Notes: generated by a model not told the origin, from the sequence alone. A DNA stretch of 63,459 nt from Planctomycetaceae bacterium (GCA_018699955.1 JABISG010000008.1:1-63459), one strand, 5' to 3'; counted from the first letter of the stretch, positions 1 through 8,858 are shown. Translations and numbers: made by a program.

Positions 1-36
1 AACCCGCCGGTGGAATGGGGTGTTGCGGACGAGAAC

Positions 37-459
<423 letters not shown>

Positions 460-465
460 GGCGGA

Positions 466-825
466 ATGACCGATGTATCATTGTCCCTACTCGTGCTGAA
501 GACTCATCAAATCGATGCCATGTGCCAATTCTACGAATCGGTTGGTATCGATTTAGTGGCGGAGCAACATGGATCAGGACCGCTGCATTTTGCAGGACGC
601 ATCGGCAGCGCTGTGATCGAAATCTACCCACTCGTCGAGGGTGACGAAGCAGACAAGACTATACGGCTCGGCTTCGTCGTCGGGGACTTGGGACCTGTGA
701 TTGAGTCACTTGTGCGACGAGACCTGTCCCCGCAAAAAGAACCTAAGAAAACAGAGTGGGGACTGCGGATAGTCGTAAAGGACCCCGATGGACGCTCTGT
801 TGAGTTGTACCAGCGGGGCGAATAG
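466..825 (+). CDS. VOC (glyoxalase/dioxygenase) family protein
   Basis: A 119-residue single-domain protein of the vicinal oxygen chelate fold. It begins with the beta strand LSLLVLKT, continues with the helix DAMCQFYESVGI, and ends with VVKDPDGRSVELYQ, the usual C-terminal VOC signature with a metal-ligand glutamate. The substrate cannot be told from sequence; this family includes glyoxalase I, resistance proteins and dioxygenases. The ATG at 466 lies 6 bases after the preceding gene, with GGGGAG overlapping that gene's end acting as ribosome site, which suggests translational coupling. Confidence 0.85.
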   Translation: MTDVSLSLLVLKTHQIDAMCQFYESVGIDLVAEQHGSGPLHFAGRIGSAVIEIYPLVEGDEADKTIRLGFVVGDLGPVIESLVRRDLSPQKEPKKTEWGLRIVVKDPDGRSVELYQRGE

Positions 826-858
826 CTCGGGGTGGGATCGTTCGCGATGGAGCGTAAT

Positions 859-900
859 GAGCGCTCCGCTTCGTAAAGACTGCGCGTCGCGGCTAACCGG
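859..900 (+). repeat. REP-like repeat, family A, copy 1
   Basis: A unit of about 42 bases reading GAGCGCTCCGCTTCG, TAAAGACTGCGCG, TCGCGGCTAACC. A near-identical copy lies just after the RAYT gene at 1599-1639 and an inverted copy sits at 938-974. GCGCTCC/CTTCG and CGCGTCGCGG can form short stems. Placement beside a RAYT gene suggests this is the repeat mobilised by that enzyme (inference). Confidence 0.8.
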
Positions 901-937
901 GTGGGGGTTGATGCGGTTGTGACCCGCTGGTTTAATC

Positions 938-974
938 GGGGTTAGCCGCGACGCGAAGTTTACGAAGCGGAGCG
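938..974 (-). repeat. REP-like repeat, family A, inverted copy
   Basis: Reverse-complement copy of the family A repeat, differing in the centre (ACTTC instead of GACTGC). With the copy at 859-900 it makes a head-to-head pair about 40 bases apart, the arrangement called a BIME in other bacteria. It ends 15 bases before the RAYT start codon. Confidence 0.75.
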
Positions 975-989
975 TGCCTTCGATTTCCA

Positions 990-1592
990 ATGGGCCAACA
1001 CGCCATGATCGTCGGATACCATGTCATTTTCGGAATGTATGGTTTCTGGTTACCTAACGACCCGCGTGGTTCGTGGTCGGATTTTGTCGGGTCGTGGGAG
1101 TTGTTTCGTTTTGGACGCGCGACCAAGACCGACGAGCGTCGGTCAGTGGCGTGGCGCAAGCACAATCATCGGCAACGTGCGGCGGCCAAACGCTCGTTGA
1201 AGCATCCGACTGTCGTATTGAGCGACGCACAAGCGGAGGCGGTGGCAGCCGGCTTTTCACACTACTTCGCAAAAAGCGGGGTCGACATTTGGGCCTGTGC
1301 GATCATGCCCGGCCACGTTCACCTGGTGGTGGGGCGGGCGAAATACGCAGTGGAAAATCTTGTCATTCAAGTGAAAGGCGACACGACGCAGGAGTTGGTG
1401 AAGCGTGGAATCCATCCGCTGCGGGAATCTACCGACGCAAAAGGACGCGTACCAAAGTGCTTTGCTCGGGGAGAGTGGAAGGTTTTTCTCGATCCCGAGG
1501 ATGTCCCACGGGCGATTCGCTATGTGGAAGAGAACCCGTTGAAGGAGGGGCGGGAGGCGCAGGATTGGGAGTTTGTTCAACCGTCTTGTTAG
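990..1592 (+). CDS. REP-associated tyrosine transposase (RAYT), IS200/IS605-like
   Basis: A 200-residue Y1/HUH transposase. It carries the metal-binding HUH motif in CAIMPGHVHLVV (His109 and His111) and the RAYT-typical RYVEENPLKEG near the C terminus. RAYTs are domesticated single-strand transposases that act on REP palindromes. Family A repeats flank this gene on both sides (859-900 with 938-974, and 1599-1639), which is the classic RAYT arrangement; there is no second insertion-sequence gene. Starts at ATG 990, with an alternative ATG at 1005. It belongs to a different subgroup from the RAYT at 18255, sharing only the core motifs. Role is inferred from family and context. Confidence 0.88.
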   Translation: MGQHAMIVGYHVIFGMYGFWLPNDPRGSWSDFVGSWELFRFGRATKTDERRSVAWRKHNHRQRAAAKRSLKHPTVVLSDAQAEAVAAGFSHYFAKSGVDIWACAIMPGHVHLVVGRAKYAVENLVIQVKGDTTQELVKRGIHPLRESTDAKGRVPKCFARGEWKVFLDPEDVPRAIRYVEENPLKEGREAQDWEFVQPSC

Positions 1593-1598
1593 CGTGGG

Positions 1599-1639
1599 GA
1601 GCGCTCCGCTTCGTAAAGACTGCGCGTCGCGGCTAACCC
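1599..1639 (+). repeat. REP-like repeat, family A, copy 2
   Basis: Copy of the family A unit immediately after the RAYT stop codon, identical to the 859-900 copy through GCGCTCCGCTTCGTAAAGAC and the following TGCGCGTCGCGGCTAAC. It lies between the convergent RAYT and acpS genes. Confidence 0.8.
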
Positions 1640-1654
1640 GGCGGGGCGAACCGG

Positions 1655-2068
1655 TTAGTACGACACGGCGACTGCGGTGGCGGTGGCGTAGGCTCGGCAG
1701 TGTGAGATGGTGATCAGAATTTCGTCGATGCCCATTTGGTTGGCGTGGTCGCGGGCGCCGCCGTGGATGGCGATGCTGGGTTGGCCGCTTTTGGCCGATT
1801 GGACTTCGATGTCCTGCCAACCGACGCCGCGCGTCCAACCGGTTCCCAACGTTTTCATCACGGCTTCTTTGGCGGCCCAACGGCCGGCAAAGTGCGGGTA
1901 ACACTCTTTGCGGCGTTGGCAGTAGCGGATTTCGCCTTCGGTATAAACTCGCTGCAGGAAGAGTTCGCCGTGCCGTTCAACCATCCGGCCAATGCGGACG
2001 ATTTCGACGATGTCGGTGCCGAGGCCGACGATACGACAGCGGCCGTTTTTTTGTGAAGAGGGTGGCAT
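1655..2068 (-). CDS. acpS: holo-[acyl-carrier-protein] synthase
   Basis: Transfers 4'-phosphopantetheine from CoA to the serine of apo-ACP, activating fatty acid synthesis; cytoplasmic trimer. The 137-residue protein has GTDIVEI at residues 17-23 (metal-binding Asp) and RWAAKEAVMK at 63-72 (metal-binding Glu and catalytic Lys), plus the C-terminal ITISHCRAYATA strand. Length is close to the family's 120-130 residues, with about 11 extra residues at the N terminus from the ATG at 2068. It is followed on the plus strand by REP repeats rather than an operon partner. Confidence 0.95.
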   Translation of the reverse strand: MPPSSQKNGRCRIVGLGTDIVEIVRIGRMVERHGELFLQRVYTEGEIRYCQRRKECYPHFAGRWAAKEAVMKTLGTGWTRGVGWQDIEVQSAKSGQPSIAIHGGARDHANQMGIDEILITISHCRAYATATAVAVSY

Positions 2069-2173
2069 GCAGCGGGTCTCGATGACGAAATGAAAAACAA
2101 AAGTCCTGCGGCATCCAGCTTAGTCTGCATCGCTGGCGAGATGCAATTGTGTGGAGGGTCTGAAGCCAGGAGT

Positions 2174-2767
2174 CTACGAACTTGAGCTGGAACCCTGCGT
2201 CGGTGGGCGCGTGAAGATGTGGAAAGTTCCGGCAGCGGCGATCGCGGCGAGGAAGATTTCGACGGCCCAGAAGTAAGCGGCCGTCGGCCCTGGATACGCC
2301 TTGTCGCCGACGAGTTGGTTCTCCATGATTCGGTAGCGAAGATAGACGTCGAACCGGGAACGGGTCGCAAGAACTTCGGCGCGCCCTTCGTTCATCTCGT
2401 CGAGGATTTTCGGCGGCAACAGATTCAAACCCACACCGGAACCGATTGAATCTTTCAGGTGAACAACGTAAAGCCGATATGATTCGAGCGTGAGACCAGC
2501 GAAACCGGTCGCCCCAAGAACTCCGACGAACAGCAGTCGGCGCCAATGGTTTGCATCCCTTCCCTGCCCTGCCAACCAGCCGCTGAGCGCACCGACGACG
2601 AGACCAAACAGCAATGCGAAACGGCAAGCGATGCCGGCTTGCCCGGGGGCATGTGCGGCGGCAAAGGCGAGCATGGCCGTCAGCACGAAGCTCAGCGACA
2701 GCCATTTGACGAATGAGATCGGCGGCGATCCCGTCTTGTCGAGTTCTTCATCATTCGATGCTGACAT
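2174..2767 (-). CDS. multi-pass membrane protein of unknown function
   Basis: A 197-residue protein with four predicted membrane segments (around residues 20-40, 48-70, 76-100 and 165-188) and a cytoplasmic or periplasmic loop of about 60 residues between the third and fourth. It ends in a run of serines. I do not recognise the family. I chose the ATG at 2767 because it lies 5 bases after the trpS stop, suggesting co-transcription with trpS; an in-frame start at 2800 would overlap trpS. No enzymatic motifs seen. Confidence 0.65.
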   Translation of the reverse strand: MSASNDEELDKTGSPPISFVKWLSLSFVLTAMLAFAAAHAPGQAGIACRFALLFGLVVGALSGWLAGQGRDANHWRRLLFVGVLGATGFAGLTLESYRLYVVHLKDSIGSGVGLNLLPPKILDEMNEGRAEVLATRSRFDVYLRYRIMENQLVGDKAYPGPTAAYFWAVEIFLAAIAAAGTFHIFTRPPTQGSSSSS

Positions 2768-2772
2768 GGCAT

Positions 2773-3750
2773 CTATTGCCCCTGTGCCGAAAGCCCGCAT
2801 GCCGCACGAACGCGGTCGAGGACTTCGCGGCCTTTTTCTCTCGCGCGGGTTGCACCGGCTTGCAGGATGTCTTCGACCTGATCGATGTTTGCGACGAGTT
2901 GTTCGCGGCGTTCGCGTGCCGGGGCGAAGTATTCCATCGCCGCTTCGTACAGCGTTTGTTTGGCCTCGCCGTAACCCATGCCGCCGGCGCGGTAGCGGTC
3001 GGCGAGAGCGTTCTGTTGTTGCTCGTCGGCGAACAATTGATACAGCGTGAAGACCGAGCAGGTCTCGGGAACTTTGGAGTCTTCAAGGGCCGCCGAATCG
3101 GTCTTGATGGACATAATTCGCTTGCGGAGCTTCTTGGCTGGCTGAAACAACTCGATGGTGTTGCCGTAACTCTTCGACATCTTTTCACCATCGGTGCCGG
3201 GGACTTTGGCAGTCGATTCGACGACGTACGCTTCGGGCAGATGCAGGGCTTCGGCGTTGTACATCGCGTTGAACCGCCCGGCGATATCGCGGGCGACTTC
3301 GATGTGCTGCACCTGATCGACGCCGACCGGAACTTTGTCGCTGTCGTACAGCAGAATGTCGGCGGCCATCAGCACCGGATAGGTGAACAGGCCGGCGTCG
3401 GCGGCGAGACCTTTCGCCTGCTTGTCCTTATAGGCGTGGCATTTTTCGAGCAGGCTCATCTGCGTGACGGTCATCAGCAGCCAGGTGAGTTCGCTGATTT
3501 CCGGCACGTCCGATTGTCGAAACAGCGTTGCCTGCTCCGGCTTGAGACCGAGCGCCAGCAGATCAATCGCCGCTTCCCGAGAATACTCCTGCAAGAGCGC
3601 GGGATCGCGCACGGTGGTCAGTGCGTGCAGATCGGCAATGAAATAGAACGCCTGCTCGTTGTCCTGCAGGGCGATGTATTGCCGGATCGCACCGAAGTAG
3701 TTGCCCCAGTGGAAACGGCCAGTAGGTTGGATGCCGGAGAGGATGCGCAT
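2773..3750 (-). CDS. trpS: tryptophanyl-tRNA synthetase
   Basis: Charges tRNA-Trp with tryptophan, class Ic synthetase. The 325-residue protein has the HIGH-type motif as HWGN at residues 14-17 after SGIQPTG, the tryptophan-pocket region [13 protein letters not shown] around 143-155, and the KMSKS loop exactly at 190-194. Length matches bacterial TrpS. It starts at ATG 3750 and is probably transcribed with the downstream membrane protein gene at 2174-2767. Confidence 0.97.
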   Translation of the reverse strand: MRILSGIQPTGRFHWGNYFGAIRQYIALQDNEQAFYFIADLHALTTVRDPALLQEYSREAAIDLLALGLKPEQATLFRQSDVPEISELTWLLMTVTQMSLLEKCHAYKDKQAKGLAADAGLFTYPVLMAADILLYDSDKVPVGVDQVQHIEVARDIAGRFNAMYNAEALHLPEAYVVESTAKVPGTDGEKMSKSYGNTIELFQPAKKLRKRIMSIKTDSAALEDSKVPETCSVFTLYQLFADEQQQNALADRYRAGGMGYGEAKQTLYEAAMEYFAPARERREQLVANIDQVEDILQAGATRAREKGREVLDRVRAACGLSAQGQ

Positions 3751-3756
3751 ATTGGA

Positions 3757-3787
3757 TGTCCCACGGGACGCTGCCCGTGAGCTTTGG
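3757..3787 (-). repeat. palindromic repeat, family B
   Basis: Between trpS and pyrD, TCCCACGGGACGCTGCCCGTGAG followed by CTTTGG: a stem-loop of the dispersed family whose plus-strand consensus is AAAGCCCACGGGCTGCGTCC plus CGTGGGATCG. Could act as an attenuating hairpin between the two minus-strand genes. Confidence 0.7.
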
Positions 3788-3791
3788 GGGA

Positions 3792-4700
3792 TTAGGTTTG
3801 CAGGCTGCCGGTTAGCTCACTGATGTGGGTGCAGCCCTGTTCTTCGACGATTTCTGACAGTTCGCCAACGAGTTGGTTGGCGATGCCTGGATTGTAGAAA
3901 TTGGCGGTGCCGATTTGAACCGCGGTGGCTCCGGCAACGATGAATTGCATGACGTCATCGATGCAGGCGATTCCCCCGACACCGATGATGGGGATATCGA
4001 CCGCCTGAGCCACCTGCCAGACGATTCGCAACGCCAACGGCTTAATGGCCGGCCCACTGAGACCGCCGAGAACCCCGCCAAGAATTGGTTTTCGCCTTCG
4101 CCAATCGACGGCCATTCCCTGAAACGTGTTCACAAGGGAGACGGCATCGGCGCCGGCTTCGGCAGCGGCGGCAGCGATTTCGACGACGCTGGTGACGTTG
4201 GGAGTGAGTTTCGCAATGACTGGCAGCGAACAGGCATCTCGAACGCTACCGACAACTTCGGCCGCCAGCTTGGGGTTGGTGCCGAAATCAACACCGCCGC
4301 TGACATTGGGGCAGGAGATGTTGAGTTCCAATGCCGCCAGTCCGTCGAACTCATTCAGCCGTGCGGCCATCTGCTTGAAGTCATCGACGTTGCGGCCGGC
4401 AATGTTGGCGATGATGGATGTGTTGAGCGAGAGGAGATAATCGAGGTGCTTCTCGATGAACTGCTCCAACCCGTCGTTATCCAGCCCGATGGAATTGAGC
4501 AGCCCGGAGCTGGTTTCGATGGTTCTCGGCGGAGGGTTGCCAATGCGCGGCTGCGGCGTGATGGTTTTGGGGATGATTCCGCCGAGCGTGGCGAAATCGA
4601 TGTAGGCCTGCGCTTCGCGCGCGTATCCAAACGTTCCCGAGGCGACGAGAATGGGATTCGCAAGTTGCAGGCGGTTGAGTTGTACGGCGAGTCGATTCAC
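3792..4700 (-). CDS. pyrD: dihydroorotate dehydrogenase, class 1B type
   Basis: Oxidises dihydroorotate to orotate in pyrimidine synthesis, FMN-dependent. The 302-residue protein has the FMN-binding TIM-barrel signatures: GTFGYA near residue 22, NSIGLDNDG around 69-77, the catalytic loop [10 protein letters not shown] with Cys as base (class 1), then [21 protein letters not shown] and GVGGI. Class 1B enzymes normally pair with PyrK; no pyrK is adjacent here. The start is a GTG at 4700 giving MNRLAVQL, a normal N terminus for the family. Confidence 0.95.
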   Translation of the reverse strand: MNRLAVQLNRLQLANPILVASGTFGYAREAQAYIDFATLGGIIPKTITPQPRIGNPPPRTIETSSGLLNSIGLDNDGLEQFIEKHLDYLLSLNTSIIANIAGRNVDDFKQMAARLNEFDGLAALELNISCPNVSGGVDFGTNPKLAAEVVGSVRDACSLPVIAKLTPNVTSVVEIAAAAAEAGADAVSLVNTFQGMAVDWRRRKPILGGVLGGLSGPAIKPLALRIVWQVAQAVDIPIIGVGGIACIDDVMQFIVAGATAVQIGTANFYNPGIANQLVGELSEIVEEQGCTHISELTGSLQT

Positions 4701-4767
4701 GCGGCCATCGTATCGCTAACAAGCGCGACAGGCAACGGGGCGCGACAACACGTGCTGCACAGTCTGT

Positions 4768-4789
4768 CCGTCGGAGCAGACTCCGACGG
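4768..4789. repeat. perfect 9-bp stem-loop
   Basis: CCGTCGGAG, CAGA, CTCCGACGG: a perfect 9-bp stem with a 4-base loop between the end of the small gene at 4809 and pyrD. No T-run follows, so it is a weak terminator candidate or another REP-like palindrome. Confidence 0.6.
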
Positions 4790-4808
4790 GCGTCGCGCAC
4801 AGCCGATG

Positions 4809-5027
4809 TTAGATCACGCCGCCATGTGTTCGGTACGGAGTGGCGACGTCGGGCATATCGAGTCCCCAAATCCGTTCCCAAATTTTGGGAATGTGGCGGT
4901 AGCCTTCTGAAACGAAGATGAGCTGCCGCGCTCGGACGTCCTTGGTGGACGAGTAAATCGGGACAATGCAGCCGACTTTGATGCTAATTGCTGCAAGCAA
5001 CAGCAGTGCGAGACCGAACTTTCGCAT
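4809..5027 (-). CDS. small secreted or lipoprotein-like protein, unknown
   Basis: A 72-residue protein with an N-terminal hydrophobic signal (MRKFGLALLLLAAISIKVGC) that may be a lipoprotein signal, although KVGC is a poor lipobox. The remainder contains SEGYRHIPKIWERIWGLDMP and ends HGGVI. The start ATG at 5027 is supported by a strong GGAGGAG site 5 bases upstream. From memory, similar short proteins recur in planctomycetes, but I cannot assign a function. Longer in-frame starts (to 5141) give a non-secretory, unlikely N terminus. Confidence 0.7.
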   Translation of the reverse strand: MRKFGLALLLLAAISIKVGCIVPIYSSTKDVRARQLIFVSEGYRHIPKIWERIWGLDMPDVATPYRTHGGVI

Positions 5028-5291
5028 TTCGCTCCTCCGTGAACGAATGGACGATCCGATTACAGTGGCGTAACGGCCCTCTCCGCGACGCGACAGGCAG
5101 TCGAAGGAGAACCGGACATGCCACCTGGGAACGTCCGTCAAACGTGTATCAGTTTTAAGGGGGTATCGTGGTAGACTGTGAGAGGTCGCAGTCGATTGCC
5201 TGCGAGTTCCGCGCTCAAAGTTGTTATCGTTCGCTTCGTGGCTGGACTGGAGTGAAAATCACTCGGTTGCCATCCACCTATCGTGTTTGAA

Positions 5292-5705
5292 CTATTCTGT
5301 GCCGCCAGCAAAGGCGTTGTATGGTGCGTTCTGGCTGGCAGCCGGCTGCTGAACGCTGTTCTGTGAATCCTGAACCTCTTCTTGACCGTCCGTAGCCGCA
5401 GCTTGCGCGGCATTGGCCGCCTCGACTTCCAACTGTCGAACGCGTTCTTCCATTTCCTTACCGGGCTTGAAAGTGACGACGTACTTTTCAGCCACGTCAA
5501 CACGTTCACCGGTTCGCGGATTGCGCGCCTTGCGCGCTGCCCGCTTCTTCACCTCGAAGACACCGAAGTTGCGCAATTCGATCCGTTTCTCACGAACCAG
5601 CGTTTCTACGATGGCATCGAAAGTCTTTTGAACAATATCCTTGGTCTGCAACTGGGTCAGACCAATCTCTTCGGAAATCGCTTTAACAATCTCTTTTTTG
5701 GTCAC
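5292..5705 (-). CDS. HU/IHF-family DNA-binding protein with Ala/Gln-rich tail
   Basis: Histone-like nucleoid protein that bends DNA as a dimer. Residues 1-95 form the HU fold: [15 protein letters not shown] at the N terminus, [13 protein letters not shown], and the DNA-binding arm ARNPRTGE. About 40 extra residues rich in Ala, Gln and Glu (from [15 protein letters not shown]) extend beyond the usual 90-100. I set the start at GTG 5705, with GGGAGA about 9 bases upstream; this gives the canonical HU N terminus. An open frame reaching 6041 is rejected because a good promoter lies inside it (5777-5806). Confidence 0.92.
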   Translation of the reverse strand: MTKKEIVKAISEEIGLTQLQTKDIVQKTFDAIVETLVREKRIELRNFGVFEVKKRAARKARNPRTGERVDVAEKYVVTFKPGKEMEERVRQLEVEAANAAQAAATDGQEEVQDSQNSVQQPAASQNAPYNAFAGGTE

Positions 5706-5776
5706 AACTCGAGTCTCCCGCGAGAGGTGCCAGCGGACAGATTTGCTCGTCCATTGAGCCACGACATAACGTCTCA

Positions 5777-5806
5777 ACTGTAATTCCAAACTGGACTTAC
5801 TGTCAA
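5777..5806 (-). promoter_or_regulatory. sigma-70-type promoter of the HU gene
   Basis: On the minus strand TTGACA (5806-5801), an 18-base spacer, then TACAGT (5782-5777). It lies about 70 bases upstream of the GTG start at 5705 and would give a leader of about 65 bases. A small CTCTG/CAGAG hairpin sits just upstream of the -35. Matches to consensus are seen; activity is inferred. Confidence 0.55.
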
Positions 5807-6154
5807 GGCGACTCTGAAAAACAGAGGAGAATCGAGCGCTCCGCAGGCGGTTTTGGGGCTGAAAACGGGGTTGTGAACGGTTGTGTCGGCCGCGTCTTGT
5901 GGATATGAGCGTCGATTTTTCGTGCAACAGCAGCCTGCATGCGTTGGTTTTCAGATTTGCATCCAGCCGCTGCATGAGGAAATTTCGTAACTGTTTTAAG
6001 AGTTTGACGTTAAGAATGGCAATGCCGTGTTGATGGCACAACCACTCCCTTTCAGTATCGGCCCGCTGCAGTCGGTACCTCCAGCAGAACCGGCAAGATC
6101 AGCATATTTTATATAGATTAACATTCGGCCGAGAGCTGAGAGCTGGCCAAGGAG
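5807..6154. other. intergenic region upstream of the HU gene
   Basis: About 350 bases without a supported gene between the HU promoter and the cysteine-cluster protein gene. It contains an A+T-rich patch at 6103-6122 and a copy fragment GAGCGCTCCGC at 5834-5844 resembling the start of repeat family A. No RNA gene recognised. Confidence 0.5.
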
Positions 6155-6580
6155 TCAGATATTGATTTGAACCAGCCTCTGTTCAATTTCTTCGCGGCTG
6201 AAAAAATCGCCGTTTCCCGCCCCGGGACACTCCTTCTGCGTTTCTGTCCAGTCGTGCTCTGTCGCCAGGTTTGACTGCCAAAACGGCCACGTGCGACATT
6301 GCGTCGGGCGAACCGGGTAGATGGAACAACGGCGTGTGTTGCCATCGAAGAAGGTGCAGTCGCCGTTGGCGAACTCGGTGAGTGTGACCCGGTTACGCCA
6401 AGGTCGCGTGTGCATCAGCCGCACTTCGCCGACCGACTTTCCCAGATGCTCGGCGATCCGCTCGATCTCTTCGTCCTCAACCCAGACCGCGCCGGGGGCA
6501 CCAGTACAGCAATTGCCGCACCCGGTGCAGGTGAAGTTGAGGCCCTCTTTGTACCACGGTTCAGGGTTCGCGTTGCTCAT
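6155..6580 (-). CDS. YkgJ-family cysteine-cluster (Fe-S or Zn) protein
   Basis: A 141-residue protein of the YkgJ/UPF0153 family, thought to bind an iron-sulfur or zinc centre; the function of the family is not established. Conserved cysteines are visible as FTCTGCGNCC (C-x2-C-x2-CC) at residues 16-25, GDCTFF, RRCSIYPVRPTQCRTWPFW, and a last Cys in KECPG. Start at ATG 6580. A family C repeat (6635-6660) separates it from the next gene upstream. Confidence 0.9.
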   Translation of the reverse strand: MSNANPEPWYKEGLNFTCTGCGNCCTGAPGAVWVEDEEIERIAEHLGKSVGEVRLMHTRPWRNRVTLTEFANGDCTFFDGNTRRCSIYPVRPTQCRTWPFWQSNLATEHDWTETQKECPGAGNGDFFSREEIEQRLVQINI

Positions 6581-6634
6581 TTATCGAGTGTATGCAAGCC
6601 GATGAAACGCGGCAAGAATGAACTTCGGATCGCG

Positions 6635-6660
6635 AACCCCTTGCTTGCGCTGCGGGCTGA
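6635..6660 (+). repeat. repeat family C, copy 1
   Basis: CGAACCCCTTGCTTGCGC followed by TGCGGGCTGA. A close copy, AACCCTTGCTCGCGC plus TGCGGGCTGG, is at 42055-42080. Short shared unit, intergenic in both places. Confidence 0.6.
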
Positions 6661-6663
6661 TAT

Positions 6664-7524
6664 TCATGTCTGTTCTTTGGACGGTACGTCGCGCAGCGAG
6701 CGGTAGAGATGGCGGGTATCTCTCAGCGACCTCATTAATGTCGCGCTCAATTGGCCGGTCTGGCCGATTTCCTCTCGCAGAGCGGCCAATGCGTGTACCT
6801 GGATCGTCCGCAGCCGGGGCAGATTGTCGGCCACATCGCGGTTGATGCGGCAATCGACGGCGGTGGCGATGAACTGCAACACTTGCCGATTCGCCTCATC
6901 GCCCAACAGAATCGTGCGTTGTCCGTTCAGATCATTGAGCGCGGCGAGCGTCTTTCCGCAAATGTCCCACTCTTCTCGATAGGCGGCCACCAGAAACAGA
7001 TCCATCTGCTGAGCGACTTCACTGGCCAGATTCATCCGCCGCGACCAGAGATCGGAATTGTGGGGCCGTCGGCCGCCGATGCGAAACAAACAGTACGCGG
7101 CAGCGACCAAGACAAGTGCAACCAACAGGGTGATCGTGAGTCGCCCGACGTCGTGCAAACGGACTCTCGTGCGGTCTTCGCGGCGGGGAGGCCGCGTGCC
7201 GCCGCGATACGCTTCGCGGTCTGGATAAACGACACTACCGGCGATTGCGCTGCCCGCTTCGGGCCAACGGTCTACCCCAATCACCGCACTGCCGGCTTCG
7301 GGCCTCCCGAACAGATCGCCAAACGGACTTACCGCTTCGCCCGGTGGGCCGGGGTCGCCCTGGATGCTGCGGAAGGGAACCGTTGTTGAACCAGCAGTAT
7401 CCTGTGCGACTCCCGTCGAACTACCCGTCAACGACAACAGGAGTACCGCAACGGCAAGACGCGAGCGTCGCCACCCCACGGTAATCGATGAGTCCGTTTG
7501 CGACGCCATTAGTTCAGATTTCAC
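6664..7524 (-). CDS. single-pass membrane protein with signal peptide, unknown
   Basis: A 286-residue protein: signal peptide (about residues 16-40, RLAVAVLLLSLTGSSTGVAQ), a Pro/Gly-rich outer segment of about 90 residues, one membrane helix (LTITLLVALVLVAAAYCLF, near residue 135), then a helical C-terminal domain of about 140 residues (MNLASEVAQQMDLFL, VLQFIATAVDCRI). I start at GTG 7524 because GGAGG lies 6 bases upstream; the longer TTG start at 7545 lacks such a site. It begins 27 bases after the prepilin peptidase stop, so the two are likely co-transcribed. Function unknown. Confidence 0.72.
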   Translation of the reverse strand: MKSELMASQTDSSITVGWRRSRLAVAVLLLSLTGSSTGVAQDTAGSTTVPFRSIQGDPGPPGEAVSPFGDLFGRPEAGSAVIGVDRWPEAGSAIAGSVVYPDREAYRGGTRPPRREDRTRVRLHDVGRLTITLLVALVLVAAAYCLFRIGGRRPHNSDLWSRRMNLASEVAQQMDLFLVAAYREEWDICGKTLAALNDLNGQRTILLGDEANRQVLQFIATAVDCRINRDVADNLPRLRTIQVHALAALREEIGQTGQLSATLMRSLRDTRHLYRSLRDVPSKEQT

Positions 7525-7550
7525 GATTTGCCTCCATGAAATCAAGAGAC

Positions 7551-8612
7551 CTACTCAGGAGGAGAAGTTCCCTCTTTTCGGCGGGATTCGATGGGAACGG
7601 CACGATAGAGGCGAAGCAGGATCAGCAACAGAAACAGGCCGCCCAGTGAAACCGCTGCCAATAACGCCAGACTGGGAACGTGTCCGAAAATATCGCGGGC
7701 CGGCTCCCACAACCACCGCCAACTGCAAAGCACCAGAAACGTTGACAGGCAAAGATACGGACCGAAGGCGATGAAGGTTCGGCCGCTGAACAGTTTCACC
7801 GCGAAGCCGCCGGCGATTCCACACAGCGGAGCGAGCAGCACCACAAAGCAAACCGGCTGCCAACCGATGAAGCTGCCAACCATTGCCATCAGCGTCACAT
7901 CACCAAAGCCGACCGCTTCCTGGCCAAGCAATAGAGACGAAACACCCCGCATCAGCCAAATGATGCCCGCCCCAACCACCATCCCGGTGACGCTCCACGC
8001 CAAACCATGCCAATGATGGTGCAGCCGAATCCACTCGGGGATGTACGCCCCCCGTTGAAGCTGTCCATCGATGAGCATGTCCGCCTGATTCCAGTCGAAC
8101 CACAAATGCACCATCTGCAGATCGCCGGAAATCCCAGCACCAATGATCGCGACAATGACACCGAATATCGGAATTTCGTCGGGAATCAGATAGTCGATCA
8201 GATCGGTGGTCGTCGCAGCAATCAGCAGGCTGATGAGAATCAGGTGATAAAAAACCCGCCCGTACCACCACACTTTATCCGGCTCAACCATTTCCACCCG
8301 CTGCCAACCCAACAGCCACACAGCGGCAACGTACAGGGCGAACAACAACGCCGTCCCGATTTCAAGCAACAGCGCATGTCGCCGCAAAAGCCGATGCGGT
8401 GAGTCGCCACGGCGCAGCGAACCAAACACCGGCAGCGCGCTCAGCAACCGATGACCGTCAGCCGACGGTAACGGCGAGCCGCCGTCGATTTGAAAAAGTT
8501 CACGCCGAAAGCGATCGGCATACGCGACGATCAATCGCCCAACGCAAAGGCCGAGCCCGCCGAAGAGCAGAATCGTGATCTCCGTGGGAATTTTCGTGAA
8601 CAGGAAAGCCAT
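7551..8612 (-). CDS. prepilin peptidase (A24 family) without the cysteine zinc motif
   Basis: Membrane aspartyl protease that trims the leader from type IV pilin-like and type II secretion pseudopilins. The 353-residue protein has about eight membrane segments and both catalytic aspartates: ATTTDLIDYLIPDEI and GFGDVTLMAMVGSFIGW (the GxGD motif). The N-terminal cytoplasmic loop that usually carries two CxxC pairs is recognisable (PVFGSLRRGDSPHRLL, then LLEIGTALLFALY) but its cysteines are absent, as in some other members. A long loop of about 60 residues between the two catalytic halves (QMVHLWFDWNQ to HHHWHG) is unusual. No pilin genes are in this window. Confidence 0.88.
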   Translation of the reverse strand: MAFLFTKIPTEITILLFGGLGLCVGRLIVAYADRFRRELFQIDGGSPLPSADGHRLLSALPVFGSLRRGDSPHRLLRRHALLLEIGTALLFALYVAAVWLLGWQRVEMVEPDKVWWYGRVFYHLILISLLIAATTTDLIDYLIPDEIPIFGVIVAIIGAGISGDLQMVHLWFDWNQADMLIDGQLQRGAYIPEWIRLHHHWHGLAWSVTGMVVGAGIIWLMRGVSSLLLGQEAVGFGDVTLMAMVGSFIGWQPVCFVVLLAPLCGIAGGFAVKLFSGRTFIAFGPYLCLSTFLVLCSWRWLWEPARDIFGHVPSLALLAAVSLGGLFLLLILLRLYRAVPIESRRKEGTSPPE

Positions 8613-8858
8613 GCGGACAATTTAGCACGCGAGGTGACCGAGAGGGAGAGTGATTGCGATGGGGAGATCAGGAGAGGGGAAGTAAATTTTTAGCCGCCCC
8701 ACTCGCGGGACGTGGGGTTTGTGCGAGTTTTCTTTGGCAAATCGGCGCGATTGTGCAATGATGTTCAGATCATACCGTCTCTATTGCGACACTGTGTTCG
8801 GTAGAAAGCTATTTCGGTCGTCCTCAGACAGCGTCACGAGCAGTAAGGAGATGGCTCC

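Noticed and set aside
2713..3780. 355-codon plus-strand frame opposite trpS
   Set aside because: It is the antisense shadow of trpS, which has complete synthetase motifs.
3873..4910. 345-codon plus-strand frame opposite pyrD
   Set aside because: Antisense shadow of pyrD, no recognisable domain.
5706..6041. N-terminal extension of the HU gene
   Set aside because: The extension has no HU-like residues and contains the promoter; GTG 5705 gives the canonical start.
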